A stretch of 64,000 nucleotides of DNA from Chloroflexus sp. (GTDB lineage: Bacteria; Chloroflexota; Anaerolineae; Anaerolineales; Villigracilaceae): assembly GCA_020723995.1 (NCBI GenBank), contig DYHT01000001.1:62001-126000 (forward strand), given 5' to 3'. The notes below the pieces were generated by a model. It worked only from the letters and a program-made list of their open reading frames with translations. It had not been told where the DNA came from and did not search any database. Both the position numbers and the translations under genes were made by a program. Below are positions 14,508 to 23,023 of the stretch, piece by piece (position 1 is the stretch's first letter; the number at the start of each line of letters is the position of its first letter).

Positions 14508-16121
14508 GTGTCTTCCTTGAAACAAACCGACGTACTCATCATCGGCAGCGGCATCGCTGGGGCGGCGGCTGCTTTGCGGCTGGCGAAAAACCCGCAGCGG
14601 CAGATTGCGCTCATCACCCGCGAACCCGACCCGTGCGAATCGAACACGCGTTATGCCCAGGGCGGAATCATTGGGCGCGGCCCGGACGATGATCCGGATA
14701 ACCTTATCGCTGATATTCTTGCCGCTGGCGCAGGGGCCAGCCTGCCTGCAGCGGCGCGTATTCTGGCCGAGGAAGGCCCGCCGCTTTTACAGGAGATTCT
14801 GATTGAAACTGCTGGCGTGAGTTTTGACCGCGCATCCGATGGGCAAATCGCCTGGGGGCAGGAGGCTGCCCACTCGCGGCGGCGCATCGCGCACGTCGGC
14901 GATGGGACGGGCCAGGCAATCATCTCCGGGCTGATAGCTACCCTTCGCCGCTGCCCGAATGTCACCCTTGAAACCAATCTCACCGCAGTGGATTTGATTA
15001 CCTATCCTCACCACTCGCGTGACCCGCTGGCGGCATACCAGCCGGTTGTCTGTCACGGCGCGTACGTTTTCGAGCGCAAGGGGCGCGCTGTCCATCGCTA
15101 TCTCTCCGCGGTCACGATACTCGCCTCCGGCGGGCTGGGGCGCATCTTCCGTTACACCACCAATCCGCCTGGGGCGCGCGGCGACGGTCTGGCGATGGCC
15201 TCGCGCGCCGGGGCGCGCATCATCAACGCCGAATATATCCAATTTCATCCCACCGCCCTGGCAGTTCCCGGCGCAGAAGGTTTTTTGATCAGTGAAGCGG
15301 TGCGCGGCGAGGGCGGTGTGCTGCTCACGCCCGAGGGACGCGCCTTCATGGCCGACTATTCCCCCGAATGGAAAGACCTGGCGGCGCGCGATGTGGTCTC
15401 GCGTGCTATCCACCATCAAATGGAAACGCACGGCTACTCCCATGTGCTCCTGGATATTGCTTCACATCAGTCGGCCGAGAGTATCCGGGCGCGCTTCCCA
15501 AACATCCATGCAGCCTGTAAGAAGGTGGGTATTGACATCACCCAGGACCTGATCCCGGTCATCCCGGCCGCGCATTATTCCTGCGGCGGGGTGGCGGTGG
15601 ATGAGAACGGACGCAGCAGCATAGGCAATCTCTACGCGGTGGGTGAGGTCAGTTGCACCGGATTGCACGGCGCCAACCGGCTGGCTTCCACCTCGCTGCT
15701 GGAAGGGCTGGTATGGGGAACGCGCGCTGGAGGCTGCGTCGAACAGACGTTGAACGCCAGTTCGCCGCTTAAGGTTCTCGGCCGCGACGACGTGCCGCCT
15801 TGGGATGAGAGCGGCTTGGTCAACGATTCCGACCCGGCGTTGATTCAAGGCGATATGCAGACGATCCAAAACATCATGTGGCATTACGTTGGATTGATGC
15901 GCAGCGCCGATCGCCTGTCACGCGCCATCCGTGAACTGCGCCACATGCAGAACGAGATCGAGACCTTCTACCGCACGACCAAACTGAGCGACGGCCTGAT
16001 CGGCCTGCGCAATGCGGTCGAAGCGGCGCTGATTGTGGCGCAGGCGGCGCGTCACAACCGCCAGAGCCGCGGCTGCCATTACCGGCAGGATGCGGTGCAG
16101 GTGGGGGACAGGTTGTTGTAG
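14508..16121 (+). CDS. nadB: L-aspartate oxidase NadB
   Basis: This 537-residue FAD enzyme oxidises aspartate to iminoaspartate for NadA. It shows the dinucleotide-binding DVLIIGSGIAGAAAALRL at the N-terminus, RYAQGGI, HVGDGTGQAI, ASGGLGRIFRYTTNPPGARGDGLAMA, EYIQFHPTAL, SEAVRGEGGVLL, AHYSCGGVAVDENGRSSI and GEVSCTGLHGANRLASTSLLEGLV. The GTG at 14508 is chosen because the flavin-binding strand begins eight codons later and a G-rich Shine-Dalgarno-like stretch lies just upstream. The C-terminal helical domain ends CHYRQDAVQVGDRLL, as usual. It is the last gene of the NAD operon. Confidence 0.93.
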   Translation: MSSLKQTDVLIIGSGIAGAAAALRLAKNPQRQIALITREPDPCESNTRYAQGGIIGRGPDDDPDNLIADILAAGAGASLPAAARILAEEGPPLLQEILIETAGVSFDRASDGQIAWGQEAAHSRRRIAHVGDGTGQAIISGLIATLRRCPNVTLETNLTAVDLITYPHHSRDPLAAYQPVVCHGAYVFERKGRAVHRYLSAVTILASGGLGRIFRYTTNPPGARGDGLAMASRAGARIINAEYIQFHPTALAVPGAEGFLISEAVRGEGGVLLTPEGRAFMADYSPEWKDLAARDVVSRAIHHQMETHGYSHVLLDIASHQSAESIRARFPNIHAACKKVGIDITQDLIPVIPAAHYSCGGVAVDENGRSSIGNLYAVGEVSCTGLHGANRLASTSLLEGLVWGTRAGGCVEQTLNASSPLKVLGRDDVPPWDESGLVNDSDPALIQGDMQTIQNIMWHYVGLMRSADRLSRAIRELRHMQNEIETFYRTTKLSDGLIGLRNAVEAALIVAQAARHNRQSRGCHYRQDAVQVGDRLL

Positions 16122-16162
16122 CAATCGGCAGATTGGGAATCGGGAATACGGTAAATCAGTAG

Positions 16163-16354
16163 CTGGGTCGGGGCAGGATCGCCCGCCGCGAAAAACGCAG
16201 TCTCTCGGACGTGGTGCGTGAGATGTTGCAAGCGCAGCTTGCGGAACAAAAAAAGCGTGAAATGATCATTGCCGCCCAGGCTTTGCTGGAAGACTACCAG
16301 ACGGATAGAGAATTAACCGCCTTCACCGCGCTGGATAGTGAGGAAGTGAAATGA
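16163..16354 (+). pseudogene. Antitoxin remnant (MazE/CopG-like), 5' end missing
   Basis: A frame closed upstream by TAG 16160 and lacking a start codon reads ARREKRSLSDVVREMLQAQL...DSEEVK and stops at 16352-16354. The helical, charged character and its overlap with a MazF-like frame (the stop overlaps ATG 16351) identify it as the antitoxin half of a MazEF-type module. The DNA-binding N-terminus is gone. The sequence from the nadB stop at 16121 to here holds no other gene. Confidence 0.5.
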
Positions 16355-16546
16355 AGCGCGGCGAGATCTGGCTCATCAATCTCGACCCGACCATCAGCGC
16401 GGAGATCAAGAAAACACGCCCCGCGCTGATCGTCAACAGCGACGCGGTGGCATTTTGCCGCTCAAGGTGATTGTTCCGCTGACGGACTGGAAAGAGCACT
16501 ATGCGATTGCGCCCTGGATGGTCAAGGTTGACCCCACTCGCCAGAA
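16351..16546 (+). pseudogene. MazF-like toxin remnant with a frameshift and lost C-terminus
   Basis: The frame starts MKRGEIWLINLDPTISAEIKK and continues TRPALIVNSDAV, a clear MazF N-terminus. It goes out of frame near 16448, where a single missing base would restore GILPLKVIVPLTDWKEHY and APWMVKVD. The C-terminal part of MazF is absent; the sequence runs into a terminator hairpin at 16548. The toxin is therefore inactivated twice. Confidence 0.7.
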
Positions 16547-16547
16547 C

Positions 16548-16574
16548 GGGGCGGAAAATCCGCCCTGTTTTTTT
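16548..16574 (+). terminator. Rho-independent terminator
   Basis: GGGGCGG AAAAT CCGCCC is followed by TGTTTTTTT. It ends plus-strand transcription from the nad operon and the dead MazEF remnant, and abuts the convergent phoU stop codon at 16573. Confidence 0.75.
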
Positions 16575-17253
16575 ATTTCGCCTGCATCTCATCATCACTG
16601 GAGTCAAGCTCTTTGATCTCACCGGTGACGATGAAAATGGTGCGTTCGCAGATGTTGGTTACGCGGTCGGCCATGCGCTCCAGGTTGTGCGCCACCCACA
16701 GCAGGTAATTGGCGCGATCAATGGTGCGTGGATCAGACATGACGAAGGTCATCAACTCGCGGTAAACTTGGTTATACAACCCGTCAACTTCATCATCTTC
16801 TTGGGGGATGGAGCGCGCTGCCTCAGCATCCTCGTTGACAAAAGCCGTCAGCGCCCGGTGGAGCATACTGGAAGCGATCTTGGCCATGCGCGGCACGTCA
16901 ATCAGCGGCTTGAGCAGCGGTTCATCGCCCATACGGATGTTGACCGTGGCAATGCCTTTGGCATAATCACCCATGCGCTCCAATTCGGCGCTCACCTCCA
17001 GGATGGAGGCCAGCAGGCGCAGGTCATGCGCCATCGGCTGCTGCGTGGCAATCAGCACCATTACCTGTTCCTCGATAGCGAAACGTTTTTCGTTGATCTT
17101 GGCATCGGTATTGTAAATGCGACGCGCCGCCTCGAGGTCACGCTTCTTCAACGCCTCAACCGCATCCATGGTCTGTTGTTCGACCATGCTGCCCATCAGA
17201 AGGAGCTCGTCCTTGAGTTGCTGAATGTCGTTTTCAAAGGTTTTTCGGAGCAT
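16573..17253 (-). CDS. phoU: Phosphate transport regulator PhoU
   Basis: This 226-residue all-helical protein has two PhoU repeats. Each holds the metal-binding E/DxxxD pattern: ELERMGDYAKGI near residues 91-102 and NLERMADRVTNI near residues 192-203. PhoU links the Pst transporter to the PhoR kinase and keeps phosphate uptake and signalling in check. It is the last gene of the first pst cluster on this strand, after pstS-pstC-pstA-pstB and arsC. A short pstB fragment lies just upstream of it. Confidence 0.92.
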   Translation of the reverse strand: MLRKTFENDIQQLKDELLLMGSMVEQQTMDAVEALKKRDLEAARRIYNTDAKINEKRFAIEEQVMVLIATQQPMAHDLRLLASILEVSAELERMGDYAKGIATVNIRMGDEPLLKPLIDVPRMAKIASSMLHRALTAFVNEDAEAARSIPQEDDEVDGLYNQVYRELMTFVMSDPRTIDRANYLLWVAHNLERMADRVTNICERTIFIVTGEIKELDSSDDEMQAK

Positions 17254-17303
17254 GAGATACCTCGTTTCTTAGGACTAGTTTCACTATTATAACCATTTTT
17301 CAC

Positions 17304-17363
17304 CACCGAGGCCAGTTCGTCCATCAAGATGACTTCTGGCTCAATAGCCAGGTCGCGGGCGAG
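17304..17363 (-). pseudogene. pstB gene fragment (Walker B region)
   Basis: Read on the minus strand this 60-bp stretch encodes LARDLAIEPEVILMDELASV, which matches the Walker B region of PstB (compare [19 protein letters not shown] in the intact pstB next door). No other part of pstB flanks it, and the Asp-Glu-Pro triad has become Asp-Glu-Leu. The arsC frame ends inside the fragment in another phase, so the last residues of ArsC derive from it. Confidence 0.6.
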
Positions 17364-17791
17364 ATATTTTGATCTTCCAGCCACTTCCGCACGCGCTGGT
17401 CAATCTGGTCGCGTATTGTGCGCACGACTTCGAGGCGCTCACTGTCGCTGCCTGTGAATTTTGCCGGGTCGTCGAACGGCCAGAATTCGCGCTGTCCCAT
17501 GTTCAGGAAGACAGTCGGGCACTTATCCTCGGCATGACCACAAACTGTGATGACATAAGCAAAGTGCATCTGGCCGAGGTATTCCTTAACGCTTTTAGAG
17601 CGCTGGCTACCCATGTCCAACCCCCGTTCTTTCATCACGGCCAGCACTTCCGGCAGGATGTAGCCCTTCGGTTCCAGGCCGGCGCTGTAAGCCCCAAAGT
17701 GCTCACCGGCGTAGGCTCGCAAAAAAGCCTCGGCAATCTGGCTGCGAGCGGAATTGCCTGTACACAGGAACAAAACTTTCGGCTTGGTCAT
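17324..17791 (-). CDS. arsC: Thioredoxin-coupled arsenate reductase ArsC (LMW-phosphatase fold)
   Basis: This 155-residue protein has the P-loop CTGNSARS with Cys10, then Cys84 and Cys91 spaced by seven as in the staphylococcal-type enzyme, and FDDPAKFTGSD carrying the general-acid aspartate region. This is the thioredoxin-dependent ArsC that reduces arsenate to arsenite through a three-cysteine relay. Its place inside a high-affinity phosphate-transport operon makes sense, because arsenate enters by Pst. The final residues (PATWLLSQKSS) read through a leftover pstB fragment and are probably not native. No arsenite exporter gene is present in the window. Confidence 0.88.
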   Translation of the reverse strand: MTKPKVLFLCTGNSARSQIAEAFLRAYAGEHFGAYSAGLEPKGYILPEVLAVMKERGLDMGSQRSKSVKEYLGQMHFAYVITVCGHAEDKCPTVFLNMGQREFWPFDDPAKFTGSDSERLEVVRTIRDQIDQRVRKWLEDQNISPATWLLSQKSS

Positions 17792-17811
17792 AACACATCT
17801 CCAGTTTGCAA

Positions 17812-18605
17812 TTATCCGAACCGCCCGGTGACATAGCCTTCGGTGCGCTTGTCTTTCGGACGGGTGAATATGATACTGGTCTGGTTGAACTCGATCATTG
17901 TGCCTGAGCGCGTTTCACCGCCGTTCAGCATCATCATGGCGGTGTAATCGGAGGCGCGCGCCGCCTGCTGCATGTTGTGCGTCACGATCACAATCGTGTA
18001 ATTCTTCTTCAGCTCATGCATCAGTTCCTCGATCTTGAGCGTGGCAAGCGGATCGAGGGAAGAAGCGGGTTCGTCCATCAAAATGACCTGCGGCTGGACA
18101 GCCAAGGCACGCGCGATGCACAGGCGCTGCTGCTGCCCACCGGAAAGGGCCAGCCCGGACTGATCCAATTTGTCCTTGACCTCCTCCCACAGCGCGGCCT
18201 GGCGCAGGGAGAACTCGACCAGTTCGTCCATATTTCCCTTGTACCCGTGGATGCGCGCCCCCCAGGCAATGTTCTCATAGATGGACTTCGGGAATGGATT
18301 CGGCTTCTGGAAGACCATCCCTATTCGGTAGCGCACCTCAACCGGGTCCACGTGAGAGGCGTATAGATTCTGCCCGTTGAACAGTACCTCCCCGCTGACG
18401 CCTGTCCCTGGGACGAGTTCGTTCATGCGGTTGAGGGCGCGCAGCAGGGTGGACTTGCCGCACCCCGACGGGCCGATGATGGCCGTGATCTTATTGCGCT
18501 CGATGTTGAGATTAACATTCGTAACGGCTTCGAAATCGCCATAGAAAACGCTCAGGTTTTTTACTTCCAGCACGTACTTTCCATTGCTTGAAACAGGTTG
18601 AGCCA

Positions 18606-18606
<1 letters not shown>
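17812..18606 (-). CDS. pstB: Phosphate ABC transporter ATP-binding protein PstB (cluster 1)
   Basis: This 264-residue ATPase energises phosphate import. It has Walker [13 protein letters not shown], the PstB-specific [18 protein letters not shown]-loop [18 protein letters not shown], signature [17 protein letters not shown], Walker [14 protein letters not shown], and H-loop [18 protein letters not shown]. The end [14 protein letters not shown] is typical. ATG 18606 is chosen because it overlaps the pstA stop (TAATG). It follows pstA directly and precedes arsC. Confidence 0.94.
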
Positions 18607-19840
<1,234 letters not shown>

Positions 19841-19844
<4 letters not shown>

Positions 19845-20776
19845 TCGTACACCTCGCGGAAGCGGCGCACGATCTGCTGGCTGAGGATGTTGAGCGTCAG
19901 GGTGATGAAGAACAGCAGCAGGCCTATGGCAAAGATGCTGTTGTAATCAATCGAGTCGTACGACAGGTCGCCGCCGCTGATGCGGACGATGTGCCCGGTC
20001 ATGGTTTCCGCGCCCTTGAAGGGATTGAGGGTGAAATTCGGGCCTGCGCCGGCTGCCACGGCGACGATCATGGTCTCGCCAATGGCGCGCGACAGGCCCA
20101 CAATGACCGCCGCGGCGATGCCCGAAATTGCCGCCGGAAGCACGATCTTGACCGCCACTTCGAGTTTGGTCGCGCCCAACCCATAGGCCGCTGCGCGCAG
20201 GGAGTGCGGCACGGCGTTCAAAGCATCCTCGGTCATGGACGTGATGAGCGGCAGGATCAAAATTCCCATCACAAGGCCGGCCGAAGCCGTATTGTAGATT
20301 TCGACCACGTCGCGGCCGAAAATCGAGCGCAGCAGGGGAGTCATAAACGTCAGGGCAAAGTAGCCGTACACAATCGTTGGGATGCCAGCCAGCACTTCCA
20401 GGATCGGTTTCAGCAGGTTGCGGACGCGGGTCGAGGCGTATTCACTCAAATAAATCGCCACACCCAACCCCAGCGGGATGGCAATCAACATGGCCATAGC
20501 GGTCGTCATCAGGGTGGCATTGACCAGCGGCAGGATACCGAATTTATTGATATGCGGCTGCCATTGGGTACTGGTCAGAAAGGCAAGCAGATTCACCTCA
20601 GGGGTTTGGAAGAAGAGCAGGGCTTCCTTCCCCAACTCGTAAACAATACCAATCGTCGTAAAGATCGATAAGAAACCAGCCAGGAAGAGCAGGCTCTGAA
20701 TGATCGTCTCGCTCAAGCGCGGCCTGCGCCGCAGGTCAGGCTTAGAGGCACGATAACCGTTGTTGAGTGTCGCCAT
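19841..20776 (-). CDS. pstC: Phosphate ABC transporter permease PstC (cluster 1)
   Basis: This 311-residue membrane protein has six predicted helices. Characteristic parts are [56 protein letters not shown], the EAA-type loop [23 protein letters not shown], and [18 protein letters not shown]. It pairs with PstA to form the phosphate channel. It overlaps pstA by ATGA and is separated from pstS by 89 nt containing a strong hairpin. Confidence 0.93.
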
Positions 20777-20803
20777 AAAGGTTCTCTTTTACAGGCAAAT
20801 TTC

Positions 20804-20835
20804 CTTCCCCCTCCTTGGATATGGAGGGGGAAGGA
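20804..20835. repeat. Hairpin between pstS and pstC (C-rich palindrome)
   Basis: CCTTCCCCCTCC, an 8-nt loop, then GGAGGGGGAAGG is a perfect 12-bp stem. It sits between pstS and pstC on the pst transcript. Such a stem could stabilise or partly terminate the upstream pstS message and so raise PstS over the membrane subunits. It also belongs to the C-rich palindrome family of this genome. Confidence 0.65.
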
Positions 20836-20865
20836 GCTAGGAGGAGTGGTGCCCCTGAGGAGAGT

Positions 20866-21915
20866 TTACTTCATCGCCTCTTGCCAGGCCTGCATGGCTG
20901 CCTGGAGTTTGGCGTCGCTGACCGGGAAGTAACCGACATCCAGGATCTCATCGCTGACATTGCTCAGGTAGAAGTAGATGAATGCGGCGACCTGGGGTTT
21001 TTCCTGCATGATCTTGGCGTCCGAGTAGATGAACAGCGGGCGAGAAAGTGGGTACTCGTTGCTCTCAGCGGTCTCAGCCGTCGGAGCGATGCCATTCACA
21101 GACAGGGCGGTCAGCTTGTCCGCATTTTCCTGGTAGTAGGCGAAGCCGAAGTAACCGATGGCATACGGCGAGCCTTTCACACCCTGCACCAGGACATTGT
21201 CGTCCTCGGAGAACTGGAGGTTCTGGGCTTCCAAGATGGCCTTCTTGCCTGCTGCGACATTGGCCTTGCCATCCACCGGATTGGCGGGCGCCATCACGGC
21301 CTCAACAAAGAAGTCGAAGGTGCCGGAGTCGGTGCCGGGGCTGAAGCGCAGTATCGGTTCGGCCGGCCACTCGGGGCGGACATCCGACCATTTCTCGGCA
21401 GTCGAGAAGATCTTGGCCAGCTCTTCTTTGGTGACATCGGTCGCAAAGGTGTTTTCTTTGCTCACCGCAACCGCCAGCGCGTCAATGCCGACCTGGAATT
21501 CAATCGGCGTGCGGGGGGTAGCCAGCGCCGCGCAACTTTCAACTTCAGACGACTTGATCGCGCGGGAGGCGTTGGCGATGTCAGTTTCGCCGGTCTTGCA
21601 GAAGCGCTCGAAGCCAGCGCCGGAGCCGATGCTGTCAATGGTGATGTTGCCAGCGAAGCCCTCTTCTGTGAAACGTTCCGCCATGCGCTCAGAGAGCGGG
21701 AAGACGGTGGAGGAACCAGCGGTGATGATATCGCCGCTCACGGCATCCGGCATATACATTGCCATCGGGTTCGCGGTAGGGGCAACCGTCGCAGTGGGGG
21801 GAACCTCGGTCGCAAGCGGGGCTTCAACGGTCGGCGTCGCAGCCGGGCCGCAGGCCGCCAGCAGAACACTCATGGCGACCAGGACAAAAACGAACGTACG
21901 AACAAACTTTGACAT
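20866..21915 (-). CDS. pstS: Phosphate-binding lipoprotein PstS (cluster 1)
   Basis: This 349-residue solute-binding protein starts MSKFVRTFVFVLVAMSVLLAACG, a lipoprotein signal with lipobox LAAC. A Thr/Pro-rich spacer is followed by DIITAGSSTVFPLSERMAERFTEEG, IDSIGSGAGFERFCKTGETDIANASRAIK and RFSPGTDSGTFDFFVEAV, which carry the phosphate-binding Ser/Thr, Asp and Arg positions of PstS. The start is fixed by AAGGAGAAG upstream. A PhoP-box-like pair of TTAAC repeats lies 77-93 nt before the ATG. Confidence 0.93.
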   Translation of the reverse strand: MSKFVRTFVFVLVAMSVLLAACGPAATPTVEAPLATEVPPTATVAPTANPMAMYMPDAVSGDIITAGSSTVFPLSERMAERFTEEGFAGNITIDSIGSGAGFERFCKTGETDIANASRAIKSSEVESCAALATPRTPIEFQVGIDALAVAVSKENTFATDVTKEELAKIFSTAEKWSDVRPEWPAEPILRFSPGTDSGTFDFFVEAVMAPANPVDGKANVAAGKKAILEAQNLQFSEDDNVLVQGVKGSPYAIGYFGFAYYQENADKLTALSVNGIAPTAETAESNEYPLSRPLFIYSDAKIMQEKPQVAAFIYFYLSNVSDEILDVGYFPVSDAKLQAAMQAWQEAMK

Positions 21916-21991
21916 TTCTTTTCTTCTCCTTTTTTGAATTTTTGTTTCATTGGTATCATACCCACCGGCTTTTAAGGACAATGGAAGGATG

Positions 21992-22008
21992 GGTTAACGT
22001 TTTGTTAA
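21992..22008 (-). promoter_or_regulatory. PhoP-box-like direct repeat upstream of pstS (cluster 1)
   Basis: On the minus strand the sequence is TTAACAAAACGTTAACC: two TTAAC(A/C) half-sites 11 bp apart, as in PhoP/PhoB boxes. A TATGAT -10 candidate lies downstream at 21955-21960. The gene for a PhoB/PhoP-type regulator is in this window (24295-25008), so phosphate-starvation control of this promoter is plausible. No such pair is seen before pstS of cluster 2. Confidence 0.45.
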
Positions 22009-22022
22009 ATTTCCACATTTCG

Positions 22023-22850
22023 TCAGGGCTTAGTGACTGTGGGGGTTGCCGGCGGCGGAGCCGATTCCAGCGGCCCGTCTTCCAGTCCCCAGGTATTCAG
22101 ATCGGTCAAAACGCGATAGGCAGTCAAATCCAGGTGAAGCGGGGTAACCGAGACATAACCCTCCGCCAGCGCGCCGATGTCGCTGCCGCGCTCCGAGACG
22201 CCGGTCGGGGCGTCGCCGCCGATCCAGTAGTAGGGACGCCCGCGCGGGTCGACGCGCTCATCCAGGCGGTTGTGATAGACGCGCAATCCCTGCCGCGTCA
22301 GCCGAAAGCCGCGCATCTGTTCGTCGCTCAGAAACGGGACGTTGACATTGAGCAGGATTTCTGGCGGCAGGCCATTGGCAATAACCTGTTCCACCACGCG
22401 ACCGGTGACGCGCGCTGCCGGGCCGAAGTCAATCTCGCTGACGTGATTTTCAGGCACCTCCAGCGAGACCGCCACGCCGGGCACGCCGGCAATGACGGCC
22501 TCCATCGCCGCAGTGACCGTGCCGGAATAAGTCACGTCGTGGCCCAGGTTGGCGCCTACGTTGATGCCTGAAACGACCAGGTTAATCGGTTCCTTGAAAT
22601 AACCGAGCGCGGCCAGCGCCACGCAGTCAGAGGGCGCGCCGTCGCTGGCAAAGGCTTGCGACCCATCAGCCAGGCGCACCTCGCGCACGCGCAGAGCGCG
22701 GTCAAGAGTCTTGACATGTCCGCCGCCCGACCAGTTGCGGTCGGGGGCCAGGATGCTTACCTTGCCCAGTTTGCGCATCTCCTGCACCAGCGCCAGCAAG
22801 CCGGGCGACAGCACGCCGTCGTCGTTAGTGACCAAAATGTGCGGGCTCAT
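22023..22850 (-). CDS. surE: 5'/3'-nucleotidase SurE
   Basis: This 275-residue phosphatase begins MSPHILVTNDDGVLSPGLLAL, giving the DD metal motif at residues 10-11. It continues APDRNWSGGGH, ASDGAPSDCVALA, VVSGINVGANLGHDVTYSGTVTAAMEA and EGYVSVTPLHLDLTAY. SurE dephosphorylates nucleoside monophosphates, which fits its position at the end of a phosphate-starvation cluster. ATG 22850 is chosen because the family starts there; it overlaps a tiny upstream frame. The short Pro/Ala/Thr tail (ESAPPPATPTVTKP) is not part of the fold. Confidence 0.92.
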   Translation of the reverse strand: MSPHILVTNDDGVLSPGLLALVQEMRKLGKVSILAPDRNWSGGGHVKTLDRALRVREVRLADGSQAFASDGAPSDCVALAALGYFKEPINLVVSGINVGANLGHDVTYSGTVTAAMEAVIAGVPGVAVSLEVPENHVSEIDFGPAARVTGRVVEQVIANGLPPEILLNVNVPFLSDEQMRGFRLTRQGLRVYHNRLDERVDPRGRPYYWIGGDAPTGVSERGSDIGALAEGYVSVTPLHLDLTAYRVLTDLNTWGLEDGPLESAPPPATPTVTKP

Positions 22851-22933
22851 TGTGCGTTCTTTGCTCCCTGCGATTGCTTTTCCAGGAACTTGCGCCGTTT
22901 CTGGGCGGTGTCCACACCGAAGACGACGAACAT
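22847..22933 (-). CDS. Possible leader peptide or small protein coupled to surE
   Basis: ATG 22933 opens a 28-codon frame, MFVVFGVDTAQKRRKFLEKQ..., whose TGA overlaps the surE ATG (ATGA). The frame is also open upstream to a GTG at 22990, which would add a hydrophobic stretch (VTVFFIVTPIA) and make a single-span 47-residue protein. That GTG lies inside a terminator stem, so the longer form is doubtful. The case rests only on the overlap and on a hydrophobic-then-basic pattern typical of small membrane proteins. Confidence 0.28.
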   Translation of the reverse strand: MFVVFGVDTAQKRRKFLEKQSQGAKNAQ

Positions 22934-22973
22934 GGCAATCGGCGTAACGATAAAAAATACAGTTACTTTGAAA

Positions 22974-23007
22974 CAAAAAAGCCCTGTCACGTCGCGAGTG
23001 ACAGGGC
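22974..23007 (-). terminator. Rho-independent terminator after the sensor kinase gene
   Basis: On the minus strand GCCCTGTCAC TCGCGAC GTGACAGGGC is followed by six T residues. It closes the transcript of the kinase and response-regulator genes and separates it from surE. Confidence 0.88.
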
Positions 23008-23023
23008 CGCATGAGCTAATTTT

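Noticed and set aside
20815-21912. Long plus-strand frame opposite pstS
   Set aside because: It overlaps the clear PstS lipoprotein gene completely and shows no domain.
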